Origin: Astrocystis sublimbata
Taxonomy: Eukaryota; Ascomycota; Sordariomycetes; Xylariales; Xylariaceae
DNA: 64,000 nucleotides
Direction of reading: 5' to 3'
Assembly (NCBI GenBank): GCA_022453515.1
Contig: JAJNNY010000044.1
Coordinates: forward strand, 186,001 to 250,000
A program made the translations under genes and the position numbers. Under the pieces are notes generated by a model. That model saw only the letters and a list, made by a program, of their open reading frames with translations. It was not told the DNA's origin and did not search any database. Of this stretch, positions 34,821 to 47,068 are shown piece by piece (position 1 is the stretch's first letter; every line of letters begins with the position of its first letter).

Positions 34821-37340
34821 GTGTAATTATCTGTAATTTTCAGGGATGTTCATTGAAAGTACCTCTCAAGATTGTCCAGAAGGAGCAGAAGGGTTGGTTG
34901 ATCGGCCTGAGTCCCCACAGAGATTTGTGTTTCTTTGACACTCATACAACTAGGTAGGCTCAATTGTGAAATCTTTATATCTTCTTAAGAAGAGTTGCCG
35001 TGATAGCTAAAATCCCTCAAAATAAGACTTACGAGCTTTGTTCTCAATTTGTAGCGGGAATAAGTCGTCTTAAGGTGGGCTAGATTCCAACAACTCGCGG
35101 TCGAACGATGGTTGCTGTTGCGCTTCAGGCGAGCACGGTCCAGAGGATCGATCACATCTATGGTTCGCAATTGAATTTTATACTATATGTCGACGACGCA
35201 TACTGATGGGGATGTCTAGTGCAATATAAAGGTAAGGTATCGTCGCGGGAAAGGGGTCGCGTGACGAGGTAGGGAGCTAAGGGAAGGGCGTTGCAAGCTC
35301 GTCAGATTACGGAGCTTTCAACTTGTAGGCAATGAGAATCCACGCTTAGGTCTATGTAAGTAATCACCGATACACAGCACTATATATAGCAACATGTTAT
35401 GAAATAGACGAAACATACATCCCAGCCGTTCAAATTGGGACTTCACGTAAGCCAGCTGTGCGGTGCCGTCTGCGAACAGGTAGGCGAATCATGCGATTGG
35501 TCTGTTGCACTCTCGCCCCCAGCTTACCTTCCAAAATCACACACAATATGCCCTGAGAGTTAGACGCAGAAAAAAGAAGTTGCCAATTGAGGCGCGGTAG
35601 AATAAAAATTACAGGCATTTGTAAGCTTTGGTGTCATTCGCACCATGCGATAGCAAATCAAGCAAACAAGCAGGCGCAACTTACAAAGATGGCCCCATGG
35701 GGCGAGAGCTTCTGGCGTCTCGCGTGTCTGGGTGTCCCTGCCTGTTTAGGCAACGGCATTTTCCTTGCTGCCGCTGTCATTGCGGCTCTCGGAGGCGCTC
35801 GGTCGGCCCGGCAGGCAATCGGTCGGCCGTACCCATGACCTGCAGCAGGGTCCTCCTGGTGAACTAAACGTTGATTGGCTTGTCTGCCTGCTGCTGCTTC
35901 CCCTCCTAGGAGGTCCCTAGAAATCGAGACCTGGAGCGCTGGTACCGGGAACTAATAGACTTCCCCACCATAAGTGGTGTTTACTTAGGCTTGCACTTAT
36001 ACTTGCACGCCTCCAAACGAGTACACATCTGAAGCTGGCGATGCTCATGCCGAAGGCATTGTCCAGGCCACGGAATGATCTTTCCGGATTACACGTTGTC
36101 AAGGGGTAATGCTATTGGTTTCTGGTATGACGACATACTCTTGTTGAAAGGCGCAAACAATCGCAATCCATCGCTCATGGCGTGATTATACACGGATATG
36201 TGGTCATCCAGCATGCTCGACAATAATTCGACCGCACAGATGAAGTGTCTCGCACACCGCTACACATTAATAATCTACCAGCCCCCGTCCTCCATTAAAC
36301 CCGGTATTGCTTGGACACGATCTAGATCAGTGGCGGCATGCGGACTCCAGAGAGATCTCTCGCAAAGGGGCCGCTCACGTGCCTTCGATCTCACGGATAA
36401 ATGTCACCCATTTATTGTCTGCGCCGGTTGAGGTGAGCTATCGCATCGCACGACGTCGCCATTTGCAACTCGAGTGATGATGCGAAAGAACTGGTTGCCT
36501 GAGTTGTGCCGGTACAATGCACACCATACCCAGTACCTCCGTCTCCCAGCTTGTATGTAAGCCGAGGTCGTGCATTGTCGCATGTGTGAGATGCGCGATA
36601 GACGCAGAAACTGGGAAGCTGCGTGCAAGTACCGCTACCAAGCAGAGACACAAGGTTGCAAGTACCTGGTTCCAGGGCCCATGTACCTACATGAGACTGC
36701 ATGTCGCCAGATATCGTCCGGGATCGAATGCAGTCGACATGTACCTCATAAGGAGTCCTTTTTTACATGCAGCTCTAACGTGTTGAGCGCCAGTGTCGAG
36801 CAGATAGGTACCAAGAGGTAGGTAGGCAGGCAGGTAGGTGTCAAGCACGGCTTGAGTGGTGTAGACGGCCAGGTGTAGTTGCTCGGCCCGACATACGGCA
36901 GAGACAGAGGTCCCCAAGTGAGCAAGCTGTACTTACATATCAGGTACCTGGGGGTCAGGTACCTATGTATCTCTTAGTGGCAGGAACGGTGGACAGAGTG
37001 GAGGTACGTACCTCGTCCGCCCGCCCAGCACCCTTTTTCTCCCGCACCTGTTTCCGGCTCCAGCAATCTAGACTCGCTCGACTTACAAGTCACAACCCAC
37101 CCGACCGACACTCGAACAACTCGACGATCAACCCGATGCCTGTGATTGCACCATCCACTGCCCGCCGTCGTTACGCAGACCCCTCTCCCTAGAGTCGCCC
37201 AACCGATGCCGTATACGACTCCATCACAAGGCGGGACTGCACCAACCCACGATTGCGGCAGCTAACAAGAGCAACGCCCCCCGAGATCCGTCCTCGGTCT
37301 CCCTCCCACCACGCCCTCGTCCACCACGCCCGCCCGAGGC
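34821..37340. other. Intergenic region and promoter of the zinc-cluster gene
   Basis: One small plus-strand frame (ATG 35689, stop 35838) encodes about 49 residues with a hydrophobic centre (LGNGIFLAAAVIAALGG), unsupported as a gene. GGTAGGTA/TACCT words are dense at 36670-36970, close upstream of the transcription-factor gene. Confidence 0.4.
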
Positions 37341-39788
37341 ATGGACATGGAACACATGAGCGTGCAGGTGGCAGCCGCAGATGCCGCCGCCGAGCTGGCC
37401 GTCGACGCCGCCGCTCAGGACCCGGCCAACCGCCCGCCCAAGAAGACGAGCCAGACCTGCTCCACCTGCCGCCTGCGCAAGGTACGCTGCGATGGCCGAC
37501 GCGACGTCTGCCAGAACTGCGAGCGTCTCGGCTTCACCTGCTCTTTCCAGGATGCCGCCTCGCCCCATGCCGACGGCGACGGCCTCACCCCCTTCAACCT
37601 GCCCCGCCGCCGCGTGCGCCTGGCTTGCACCAGCTGCCACTCGAGGAAAGCGAGGTGCACCGGCGAGACTCCCAAATGTGCGCGATGCCAGTCCCAGGGC
37701 ATCGAATGCGTCTACCGCCCGACCAAACGATCTGCCGGCATCAGCGGCGCCGCCGCCGCTGGCACCCAGCATGGCACCACCGATTCCGAACATGAGTCTG
37801 TCGCATCAGAGCCCCCCGAGAAGCGGACCATGACGCACAGGGACCACCAGGGCTCCCATCACGTCCGCAATGGCAGCAGCGCAGACCTGCACACCCACAG
37901 TCTCGATGTCTCCGGGGGCCAGCTTTCCAAGCGGCTCAGCTACGACCCGTACGTGGCCTCCATCACTGTCTTGGTGCACACGCAAAGGCTAATATGGGGA
38001 CTGTTAGACTCATATATCCGGATGAGGCTCTCATCCAGCGAACCTTCAACAACTATTTCCGCCACGTGCACCACGTTCCCGTCTTCTCCTTCCTCCATCG
38101 CGCCTCGCTCATGCAGCGCTACCATGCCGGCATGATGGATCGAGCTTTGCTGCTTGCGCTCGTGGGCGTGACGTCCTTGCTCACCGACTTAGGTTCTGGT
38201 ATGCGCGAATACGGCGCTAGATGTATCGACGAATGCCAGCAGATGGTTTTGCAGGATCTTGAAAACCCTTCCACTATCAAGATACAGGCGCTTGTGCTCG
38301 TCATGAAGCATAGGATCCTCTCCCGGAGGTTTACGAGCGCTTTTATGATAGCCGCCGTAGCCGCTCGTTTTGCATATGCTCTCCGACTCAATTACGAAAA
38401 CCAGAGCTTATGCTTCCTCGCTAGGGAGTCTCGTCGAAGGCTTATGTGGGCCTTTTTGACTATCGATTCGGGTGTCAATGGTGGACAGGCTGATTTTACC
38501 CTGCTTCCCCCCGATTCTTTGCATATCCAATTGCCATGCAACGAACGAAACTTTGAATTTGATCTTCCGCAAGTAACCGGCCATCTCCGCCCGCTTCCCT
38601 CACAACCCTTTCCAGATGATGTGGGCTCCTTGGCCCTGCACGTCCGGCTCCTGTGGATGCGGAGTAGGGTGTCGTACTGTACCAAGAACGTGTTGAACAT
38701 GCCCGAGTCCGAAGTGGCGCAACTGCCGCAGTTGATCAAAGTATTGGCTCAAGAGTTAGATACCTTCAACGATCATCTGCCAGCCTCATTCAAGTTTTCC
38801 GAGAGCAACCTTCAACTACGGGCCTATTCTCCACGTTTATGCGTCTACATCATGATCCATGTCTGGTGGCGGCAGTGCCATTGTGACCTGTACCGTATCG
38901 TTTTGACAGGTCTAAAAGAGGCTCTCCCCAAATCCGGTGTTAGTCGCCTCGAGCCTCAATTCGTGTCTTATTGTATACGCCAGTGCTTTGAGCATGCCAT
39001 CGCCATGGTCGACATTTTCAGACACGTGCTCGCCTTGGATGGTGGGCTGCCCGTCACGGATCTCGATCTTTCCGTTTGTGCCTATCAATGTGCTCGAATG
39101 TTGTACTTCGCCTATCAGACAAACAAAAGCGAGTTGCGATTGTCCGCCGACCAAGTGATTGAGCATGCGAACCGATGTCTGCAAATTGCCCGAGCCATGA
39201 ATCACGTTCCCGCCGGCGCTGCAATTGTAGGTCAATGCCCCAATTCGATATGTGCCCGTTTCCTAACCATGATCATAGGTCTCCGATCTCGAGAAGCTTA
39301 TATCGCGCGGACTTCGTTCCAGTGTTAGTCCGGGTCGGCAAGATACGCCTGATGTCCTCAACTCAGGTACTCTATCACAGCCGCCCCTGTCACGCCAGAT
39401 CATGAATCACAATCCGCATATCCACCTCTTGGATGAGGGTGAAGCACCTATGATTGCGGTGCCATCGCCGTCCGCAAATATCTCCTCACCCAACCTTCAT
39501 GCCAATGGTGGCTCAATGCCTACTCCCGTATGCGATTCGACACCTGGCTCAATGCAACACCGCCGCGATCCGTCCTTTTCGGATCTGACCGTCAACGACC
39601 CGACCATGGTCCGACCGCATCTGCCGCCCGTTGTTCCTCCTGACGGCTTAGACAATAACAATGCCTTTGAGGGCGCCATGGACGGCTTCGACTTCGCTAT
39701 GGAGTCGTACGGCAATACGGGTGTGGACTCTGCTTCGTGGTACTCGCAAGAATGGCTGCCTGCGGACTTTACTACGATGCCGGTCTGA
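37341..39788 (+). CDS. Transcription factor with two Zn2Cys6 clusters and fungal-specific regulatory domain
   Basis: Exons 37341-37948, 38008-39226 and 39279-39788 join in phases 2 and 0 and give 778 residues. Two complete binuclear zinc clusters with identical CX2CX6CX6CX2CX6C spacing sit at C40-C67 (CSTCRLRKVRC...CQNCERLGFTC) and C96-C123 (CTSCHSRKARC...CARCQSQGIEC). Each has the basic linker RLRK or SRKA expected to touch CGG-type half-sites. A middle-homology region follows (IQRTFNNYFRHVHHVPVFSFLHR, ALLLALVGVTSL, YALRLNYENQ, LARESRRRLMWAFLTIDS). The C-terminus is low in complexity and rich in Ser, Pro, Asp and Gly, like an activation region. Most fungal factors carry one cluster, so the tandem arrangement may allow monomeric binding to paired sites. 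Nuclear location is inferred and targets are unknown. The start ATG is the first in frame after a GC-rich leader. Confidence 0.88.
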
Positions 39789-39904
39789 TGATGTTTTATG
39801 GGACCATACATACCGTTGTGGTAATTTTGATGGGTTGGATCTGATGAGCGGTTCATTTACCCTCTTGCACATTTACCATGTTGGGATTTTGTTGCCGTGG
39901 ACAA

Positions 39905-39910
39905 AATAAA
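39905..39910 (+). terminator. Polyadenylation-type signal
   Basis: AATAAA lies 117 nt after the stop of the zinc-cluster factor, a plausible 3'-end signal. Confidence 0.4.
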
Positions 39911-41812
39911 AGACACAATTACGAAATGGCCACTGCCTTCGATCAATTGATCGAGGTTGAAGACGGCCAAGGCATGACGTCCTCAAGAGCCTACGATCAG
40001 CTTCAAACTCCTCAGCAGCTCGGATAGTGGATACAGCACCTGGCAGCTACCCGATGACACAATTAGCAAGTTTCACGGCGCATACCCTGGTAGCGAAGGC
40101 GGTATACGCATGTGACTTCGCTCGCCTATCCTCAAACCAAAATGAACAGCAACGACAGCCAGCCACAACTGATCAAGTTTGGGGACACGATACTTTGTCT
40201 ATTCCAGCACAAAAGCCTACGATGTCTCCCGAAACAGTCGTGGTTGGTTGCGGATGTTGACATGGCAAGCTGGGGACGCGGGAGATGATCCAGCCAGTTC
40301 CTATGGGCTTGTTGGTCAAAGTTTGATGAACGGGTCAACAAAAAAAAGATCTGAAGCAAATCACATCGTGTGAAGCTCATGCACGAAGCTGTCAACTTCA
40401 CATCAAGTTCTTTTGCGAGTCCAGGTCAAGGGATTGTCAAGGATTATTAAGGCTACATCAACGGAGAAGGAGTCTTGGTCCACATCGCGCCTACGGATTG
40501 AGAGTATCTACCGTGCATGGCTCGTGCACACGAACACGCACGCGCATACATGTATGTGACGCATGAGCACGGAAAATGGTCCTACTAGCAGCGCGAAACA
40601 CTGCACACTGTTAAGCTTACAGTTTGGGACTCCGTATCGTCGGTGCAGCTGAGCCTAACCTGGCTAGCTCTATCTGCCTACCTCCCTTGCCACGGTATCC
40701 ATCCGATAAGTTTCGATGAAGCCCAAGTCTTCCAAGTCCAATGCTTGAGAGTTGAAAGGAAAGGAGGAGGAACAACACACCAATGTTCTTCCATGATGGC
40801 GATGACTGTACGTTTGCTTCGTCTGGGTTGGGAGAGATAAGGATTACATTTATTGATAAAGATGAATGTAGGGTCGGGCTAGGATCTTCTAACCAACGGA
40901 TTTGATGGTGCAGGTGGGCTGTGTATCATCACATTATATGTAAGACAGAGAGGTAGAGGGAAGACCAGGCGTGGGGCGCGGTAGTGGCTTGAGAGAAAAT
41001 GGAGATATATCAGCCAGGGTTGGAAGAAGAGGCATTGAGTTACCTACCTACCTAGGTAGCTAGCTAATATGGATAGCATATCGGGTATAAGTGATGAAGT
41101 GAGATATCATATTGACTACCTATTGACTACTTGGTGTTCGACTCGTACGCATGTAATTGTGAATGTGGCAAATGGTCAAATACGAGTACAAGGACGTCAG
41201 AGAGATTGTTAGGGGAAGTCAGCCTCAGGTCTCTACTTGCTACTCGTTACACGTATTCAGTTTGATAGAGGGAAGTTTGATAGGGCATCAATGTTCCGCT
41301 AATTGCATTGATGTGCGTATATGCAGGTGTCCTCCCTTGCACCTTTCACTCTTGTACTTTGTTGCGTGACGCGAAAACCAAAAACTCATCCCTCCGCCTT
41401 TCGCTTTCCTTTTCCACGTCATATTTCCCACCTATGAGGATATGGGAAGTTTCAAAGGGATGAAAGAAGGTAACAAACAAGGTATTAGCCGAACCTTTGT
41501 ATACTCCGATGAAGCGAAACTTGACCATATCATAACAAACATCTGTAACTATCACAGTTGGGTTGCATCATAGGGATATCCCTTGGGTTTTGAAAATGGC
41601 TCCCTATTTATAAGTCTGATTGAGTACCCGTATATGCTTTGGCGTTTCCTTCTACAGCCCACACCTCCAGCAGCATTTGTTGGTGGTATGATTAGCACCG
41701 ACAATATCGCTATACACACGGCCTATTCCAGATATTCCAGCACCAGAACCACAGATATTGTACCCATCACTTCAACTGGTACCGAACCGGAACCCCGCGG
41801 ACTGCTTTAGAT
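39911..41812. other. Intergenic region, no gene supported
   Basis: Short frames only. Alternating purine/pyrimidine CACACGAACACGCACGCGC-type sequence at 40520-40560 and TACCTACCTACCTAGGTAG at 41041-41060 are the only notable words. Confidence 0.4.
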
Positions 41813-43444
41813 ATGGCGGCAATGGACACCAGGCAATCCAGCACTCCCACTACCGAGACGGAATACATCACCAGAGTCTTCCCAAAAGAACTGGCGGCCG
41901 AGCTTCCGCTGAATACCTCGGCGGAACAATATGGGAGCTTGTCTGGCACGCTTCCTAGTGTCCTGTGGGCCTTTGCTGTCAGACTAAGCAGCGATGGCCA
42001 TCTCGAACTGATGCGTCTGGTTTTCGAGTTCAACGAGTATGTTAACTACTTAGCTATTCAACTTACAGTGTGTGTTTGTCTACTAGCTAACGAAAACTGT
42101 ATAATTAGTGAAATAACGAGGGCCGTGATGGCAACGGCATTTTCTGTCGGAGAGCAGGAACCCACAGATGAAGTGCTCGTTCCGGGAGCGCTGCGTTCAT
42201 GGACCGGAAGTGTAGGATCATGGGCCAGGCGGAGACGTTCAGATAGAGCGAACTCGAACGAGGCCGTTGAGGCCACCGCATATCCTGCCCTGTGGCAAGA
42301 GTATCGACAAGCCATGTTGAACTCATCGGCATATCCATGGCTTATAGGTTCCATCATTGCTAAACTGGATTTCGAGTTGCCTCCGGGACTCGACGACGCT
42401 CGCTACCAGATCAGGGCTAAAGTGCTCAAAACACTCGACGTATCATCCGCGGTTCTTCACCTAGATCTCATATGTATGGCTGGATCTGTTGTCCTTCGCT
42501 TACCGTGGATTCAAAACTTCCTCGCGGCGCAGAAGTATAACCGACCCATCCACAAAGTCCTCCCTGATGCGTTGGTCGTCATAGGCAGTGCTGACCGGGC
42601 TTTGGTTACTGTCTGTAGCCAATACCTGGAGGCTCTATGGCCACATACCGGACCGCAGATCCTTGAGCTCTGCGTCGGTTTGCTCAGCCATCCCCACGGC
42701 CGTGTAGAACGTGAGTACTCCTCCTTTAGTTGCCTAACCCGTCATAACTCTCTCATAATTGGTTATTGTCAACTGACGCTCGGGTATTGGCCAGGCACAC
42801 TGTTTGACAGGACCATGATTGAAGCCTGGGCCGACCAGGACGAATCTATGGTGAACTTCAAAGTTACCGGCAACGTATGTTCCCTGATCGAGGTGGGGGA
42901 GGCAGTGGCTTGGCTGAGCGCGGCGTTCAACAATGACTTGTCGGGAACCAGCCTCGCTTTCCGCTATCCCAACTGCAGTGAACCAGACCGAGACGACAAG
43001 TGGTTGCCTGCTTTGAACTTTGCCTTCCTCGAGCCGCCGCCTGCCACTCTTGCGGCTTCGCCCAGCCCCACGGAAGAGTCTACTCCAAGTCCTCCGAGAA
43101 GCTGCTGGGCCAACCTATTCGGGGACCGTCCCGTCGTCAGCGGGTATCCCATCCCGCGCCGAGCCGTGAGACAAACCGGCGCCGAGATGCCGCTTGGTCT
43201 GATGGCGCAATCAGTCGGCGAAAGAACGGTTGGGGTATGGAAAGGACAGCCGCTGATCAAAGGGTTCTCCTCGGCTTTGGTCCCGACAGAGTACGACCGA
43301 GACGTCGTGTCCTGGCATTATGTATTTAACGAGCATGGGGGTCGCCTCTCGTACACGGATCCGAGAGTGCAGGGTTTGCTTGGGGACGCCATGGAAGGAT
43401 TGACATCTGAGATGGTCGACTGTTCGCGACATGTTGTTATTTAG
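41813..43444 (+). CDS. Conserved fungal protein of unknown function
   Basis: The whole interval is one open frame of 543 codons, but two segments look like introns: 42037-42108 (GTATGT ... GCTAAC ... ATTAG, 72 nt) and 42711-42794 (GTGAGT ... CTGAC ... CCAG, 84 nt). Both are multiples of three and free of stops. Spliced, the protein has 491 residues and loses two out-of-place inserts, the first strongly hydrophobic (YVNYLAIQLTVCVCLLANEN). The start MAAMDTRQSSTPTTE is the first ATG. Conserved-looking blocks are LPSVLWAFAVRLSS, YPWLIGSIIAKLDFELPPGL, YQIRAKVLKTLDVSSAVLHLD and the C-terminal VVSGYPIPRRAVRQTGAEMPL with IKGFSSALVPTEYDRDVVSWH. The C-terminal block resembles one I associate with large uncharacterised fungal proteins near NLR or ankyrin genes (from memory, low certainty). 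No catalytic motif was found. The neighbouring P450 lies on the same strand 1 kb downstream. Confidence 0.72.
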   Translation: MAAMDTRQSSTPTTETEYITRVFPKELAAELPLNTSAEQYGSLSGTLPSVLWAFAVRLSSDGHLELMRLVFEFNEYVNYLAIQLTVCVCLLANENCIISEITRAVMATAFSVGEQEPTDEVLVPGALRSWTGSVGSWARRRRSDRANSNEAVEATAYPALWQEYRQAMLNSSAYPWLIGSIIAKLDFELPPGLDDARYQIRAKVLKTLDVSSAVLHLDLICMAGSVVLRLPWIQNFLAAQKYNRPIHKVLPDALVVIGSADRALVTVCSQYLEALWPHTGPQILELCVGLLSHPHGRVEREYSSFSCLTRHNSLIIGYCQLTLGYWPGTLFDRTMIEAWADQDESMVNFKVTGNVCSLIEVGEAVAWLSAAFNNDLSGTSLAFRYPNCSEPDRDDKWLPALNFAFLEPPPATLAASPSPTEESTPSPPRSCWANLFGDRPVVSGYPIPRRAVRQTGAEMPLGLMAQSVGERTVGVWKGQPLIKGFSSALVPTEYDRDVVSWHYVFNEHGGRLSYTDPRVQGLLGDAMEGLTSEMVDCSRHVVI

Positions 43445-44414
43445 TGTAGTTACTTCTGCTTTAAACTAATCACGCTGATTTTTCAATCTCCACGATGAAT
43501 CGAAATGTAGTTGTCGATCGATCCTGCTAATATGATGCTGGTTTGGGCACCGAAAATGTCATCTAGCCAATTGATATATCCTCTTTAAAGCGACCTGATC
43601 CTTGACTCGCCATTGATAAATCACGATTAGTGTCGGCAGTTATATTAGGGCTGGCTGGCTGGCATATCTGTGAACGTAAGGTCATCTTTGGCTGCCCCGG
43701 GTAATAATTAACAGGCTTTGTTTTCAGGAAGACTCGAAAGGTCAGCTCTCCGACTCAGATAGAGATCCGTCACAGGGATCATTCTGGTAGTCCCAGGACT
43801 GTGGCGGCGATGATCTCGGGACAGTCGTCTGTAATTAATCTTGGTATTTGAAAAGTCTCTCGAGTCCTGGGTTGTTCTGCAGGGTAGGTTCAGAGGAGCC
43901 ACCGCACAACTTCCCTTCTACTGGACAACTCACGCATCAGGAGCATATTCGAGACAGTTCTTCGATATAATCACTCGCCCACCTCCCTGGCACAGCTACT
44001 TCTAGTGGGGCAGTTTGCGGCTAGTATTTAGGCCTGACATAAGTACACCAATATTCACAGACGGTACTGTTTTGATTGGGAATGTTTACAGGCCTCGGCT
44101 ACGCACCCAAATCCTAGCCCCAGTTGGTATATTTGTATTGCGTGGTATAGTGCGGCAGTCCTGTTCTATGACAAGGACTTCACTGTATTCTAGGGGCTGA
44201 GCTGTGGCACAATGTTTGATAGACTTGGACATGCAAGGGATGGGGAGCTCCCAACTCGTTGGTTGGGTCTTTGTCCGCGTCGTGCATCCCCGCTCCTTGC
44301 TTCATCCTCCCCCCAAGCTCTTGTTTCGAGGCCGCTGAATCGTCTTTTCCACAGTCCCCGACAAACAACGGTTGTCTATCTTTAGCAAGGTTTGGTTCGC
44401 ACTCATTCTTGCTA
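43445..44414. other. Spacer and P450 promoter
   Basis: No gene seen. The open frame leading into the P450 extends back to 44259 only through a non-ATG start. Confidence 0.5.
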
Positions 44415-46175
44415 ATGGCGGTTCTCTCTCTGTTTCTCTGGGGTTGCCTGTTACCGCCAGTGGCAGTAGCTTTGCAGACGGCGCAGCAACTGTACCGAAA
44501 CTACTGTATCGCGCGCAAGATTGGTGTCCGTTTCCATGTCATCCCCATCAGTCACCTCAACCACTTCTGGATGCTCGTAGACCGCGCCGTTCTCTCGCGT
44601 GTAAGGAGAGTCTTTGGCGAAAGCACTTTCACCCGATATAATTGGATGGGATGGGAACTACCTGACAGGTACTCATCGCATCACGAGCTCGGTGACGCTT
44701 TCATGCTTGTGACGCCCGGTCGCAACTGGTTATATCTCGGACATCCTGACCTCGTGGTTGATGTCGTCCGCAGAAGAGACGACTTCCCTCGCTGTGTCGA
44801 ACTCTCACAGGTCCTCGACGTCTTTGGGCCTTCTGTTGGCAGTGTAAGATTTTTCTCGGCTGCCGTTTTCTGTTGCATATTGAACATAACTTACTCGTGA
44901 CAACAGGTCGAAGGCCAGCGATGGGCAAACCAGAGAAAAATAATGATGTCATGCTTCAACGAACGATATAACGAGACGGTTTGGTCGGAAAGCATCAGTC
45001 AAGCGAACGATATGATCCGGTACTGGCTGGCCCGAGCATCTATTCGAACTACTGCCGATGATGCCCGTACTTTATCGCTCGATGTTCTTTCCAAAGTTGG
45101 CTTTGGGAAGTCGTTCAGCTTCGAGGGCTCCGACGAGGCGTCCTACGCGAAGCCATCAGCAAGCTATAAGAAAAGTTTACAGCTAATTCTGGAGAACTGT
45201 ATTCTTATTATTGCAATGGGTCCTCGCTTCTTTACCAGAATGCCTTGGCTTCCTCGAAAATGGTGTGAGGTCGGAGAAGCCGTGACAGGGTTCCGAAAGT
45301 TCATGACCGACACGTATGAAGCCGAGAAGAGGAGGGTCTCCTCTGGCACATCATCCGCCGCAAGTAACAGCACATTCTTGTCGTCTTTGGCCAAAGCATC
45401 ACTTGCTGCCAAAGATGGCGAGGGCCTTACCGAACAAGAGATCTATGGCAACATATTCGTTATTAACTTTGCTGGCCACGATACTTCGGCACACGTTTTT
45501 ACGTTTGCCGTATATTTCCTCGCTGCCAACCCTCAAGTACAAGACTGGTTGTCTGAAGAGCTGAAACTAGTACTCGGGAACTCGTCTCCAGACCAATGGG
45601 ACTACAGACTCTTCCCTCGTCTCAAGCGTTGCCTGGCCGTGCTGTACGAAACCATTCGTCTCTATACTCCTGTTCCTGTCACCAAGTGGACAAAAGACAA
45701 GACACAGACATTGATCGTCGGCGACAAGGCTCTTGTTCTGCCACCCAACACTATGATGTGCTTGGCTTATTCATCTTTACAAACGGACCCTAGATGGTGG
45801 GGTGACGACTCCCTGACCTGGCGGCCTTCGCGTTTTATCCGGTCCACCGCCAAGTACAGCCAGAAGGTCGACAACCAGTATCCAGATGCCTCTCTCTCGG
45901 AAGAGGAGTTCATCGAGCCAAGGCGTGGAACGTTTGTTGGCTGGTCCGAAGGCACCCGCGATTGTCCCGGGCGTAAATTCTCTCAGGTCGAGTTTGTAGC
46001 AACTGTGGCGTCGCTCTTTCGGGACTACATCGTCGCCCCTGTGCCATTCAAGGGCGAAACAGATGAGGTGTCACGGAAACGTGTGCTTGATTTGATCAAG
46101 AACGACTCAGGCATGGTTTTGTTGCAACAAATGCTGCATCCGGAGCGAGCACCCCTTGTCTGGAGTAAAAGGTAA
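44415..46175 (+). CDS. Cytochrome P450 monooxygenase
   Basis: Exons 44415-44843 and 44907-46175 join in phase 0 (donor GTAAGA, acceptor CAACAG) to give 565 residues. The ATG at 44415 begins an N-terminal membrane anchor (MAVLSLFLWGCLLPPVAVAL), typical of ER-bound microsomal P450s. Hallmarks are present: the C-helix WxxxR-like QRWANQRK, the I-helix oxygen-binding AGHDTS (about residues 332-337), the K-helix ExxR (YETIR, about 391-394), the PERF-like region WRPSRF and the heme-binding FVGWSEGTRDCPG with the cysteine ligand at about residue 496. The enzyme should use NADPH-P450 reductase to oxidise a hydrophobic substrate. The substrate cannot be told from sequence. No polyketide or peptide synthase is in the window, so a secondary-metabolite cluster is not supported. 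No defect is visible. Confidence 0.92.
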
Positions 46176-47068
46176 TCAACTGTGACTGCGATAGTCGAAT
46201 TTGACCACTTATAACGAGGAAAATTAGCGCTCATCGGACTCGTGATTTCTCTATATAAGAGCTGGGGAGCTCCGAACTCATTGGGTAACGCCCGAGACCA
46301 AATTCAGTTAAATTGGCGACACTTTACCATTTGCTTCTACCAATCAATTACCTAAATCCCTAACTACTGTACTATTTTTTTGCTCCGATGTAGATATATC
46401 ATGGCGCGCAGCCTGATCTCAACATTCGCCAACGTTGACGTAATATGCAGAGATAAATTGGCTCAAAATACCAAGGCAGGCTGTGCATGCACATTGCAGC
46501 GGCTACTGGGTTTCATTCGGTGATTCTGTGACGCTGGCTGCATCTCGCCGGCATGTGCAACAATAAGGTGGCGGGTACGACTCTGACCGCATGGGACTAG
46601 AATGCAGGCCAGGAAGTGCAATATTGATAACTCGGTACGAAGGTGTCTGCTGACTCATCGTGGCGGTGCGGCGGTCTCGCCCCTCTTCGTAGCCGCCGGG
46701 CCTCCGTTTTGCCATCGGCGCGTCGACCCCACTCGGGCACCGTATTGAGAGAAACGGAACGGTCGAACCCACCCGAGGCATGCTGCTCCTCCTGGCCCGA
46801 ACGATGCCGCTTCTACTTAGGCCACCCCCCTTCCACCCCTTCCCGGAACATCCTGGGCCCACCAACTGATCCTTCAATCGAGCCGCCGAGGGCGCGCTAG
46901 GAACCAACAATGGGTCTTGAGGCTATGGGACAATCCCTCCATGCCCAATTCTCCTCCGCGCTTGTGATGAGGGACCTCTTTCTGATTTATATAAAGCCAG
47001 GAGCTGCGGTTCACTATTTCCTGCTTTTTCTATGGACCTTGTGAACCTTCTTTCAATCGTTCTCGAAG
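46176..47068. other. Spacer upstream of the recombinase gene
   Basis: Overlapping frames of about 85-135 codons on both strands in a GC-rich patch (46503-46910) look like chance. If the recombinase belongs to a Starship-type element its 5' end would be expected here, but I could not identify a target-site repeat. Confidence 0.4.
46988..46995 (+). promoter_or_regulatory. TATA box of the recombinase gene
   Basis: TATATAAA lies about 80 bp upstream of the ATG at 47069. Confidence 0.5.

Noticed and set aside
35587..35838. Small membrane-protein-like frame
   Set aside because: About 49 residues from the first convincing ATG, with a hydrophobic core but no conservation or splice evidence visible.
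42964..43329. Frames on both strands inside the conserved unknown gene
   Set aside because: Shadows of the coding frame.
41813..46175. Secondary-metabolite cluster formed by the conserved unknown and the P450
   Set aside because: No core synthase, transporter or tailoring enzyme other than the P450 is in the window.
46503..46910. 135-codon minus-strand frame before the recombinase
   Set aside because: GC-rich patch with both strands open; no motif; it lies in the expected promoter of the recombinase.
46176..47068. Search for a Starship-type 5' end and target-site duplication
   Set aside because: Several TTAC-like words exist but none can be paired with a second end within the window.
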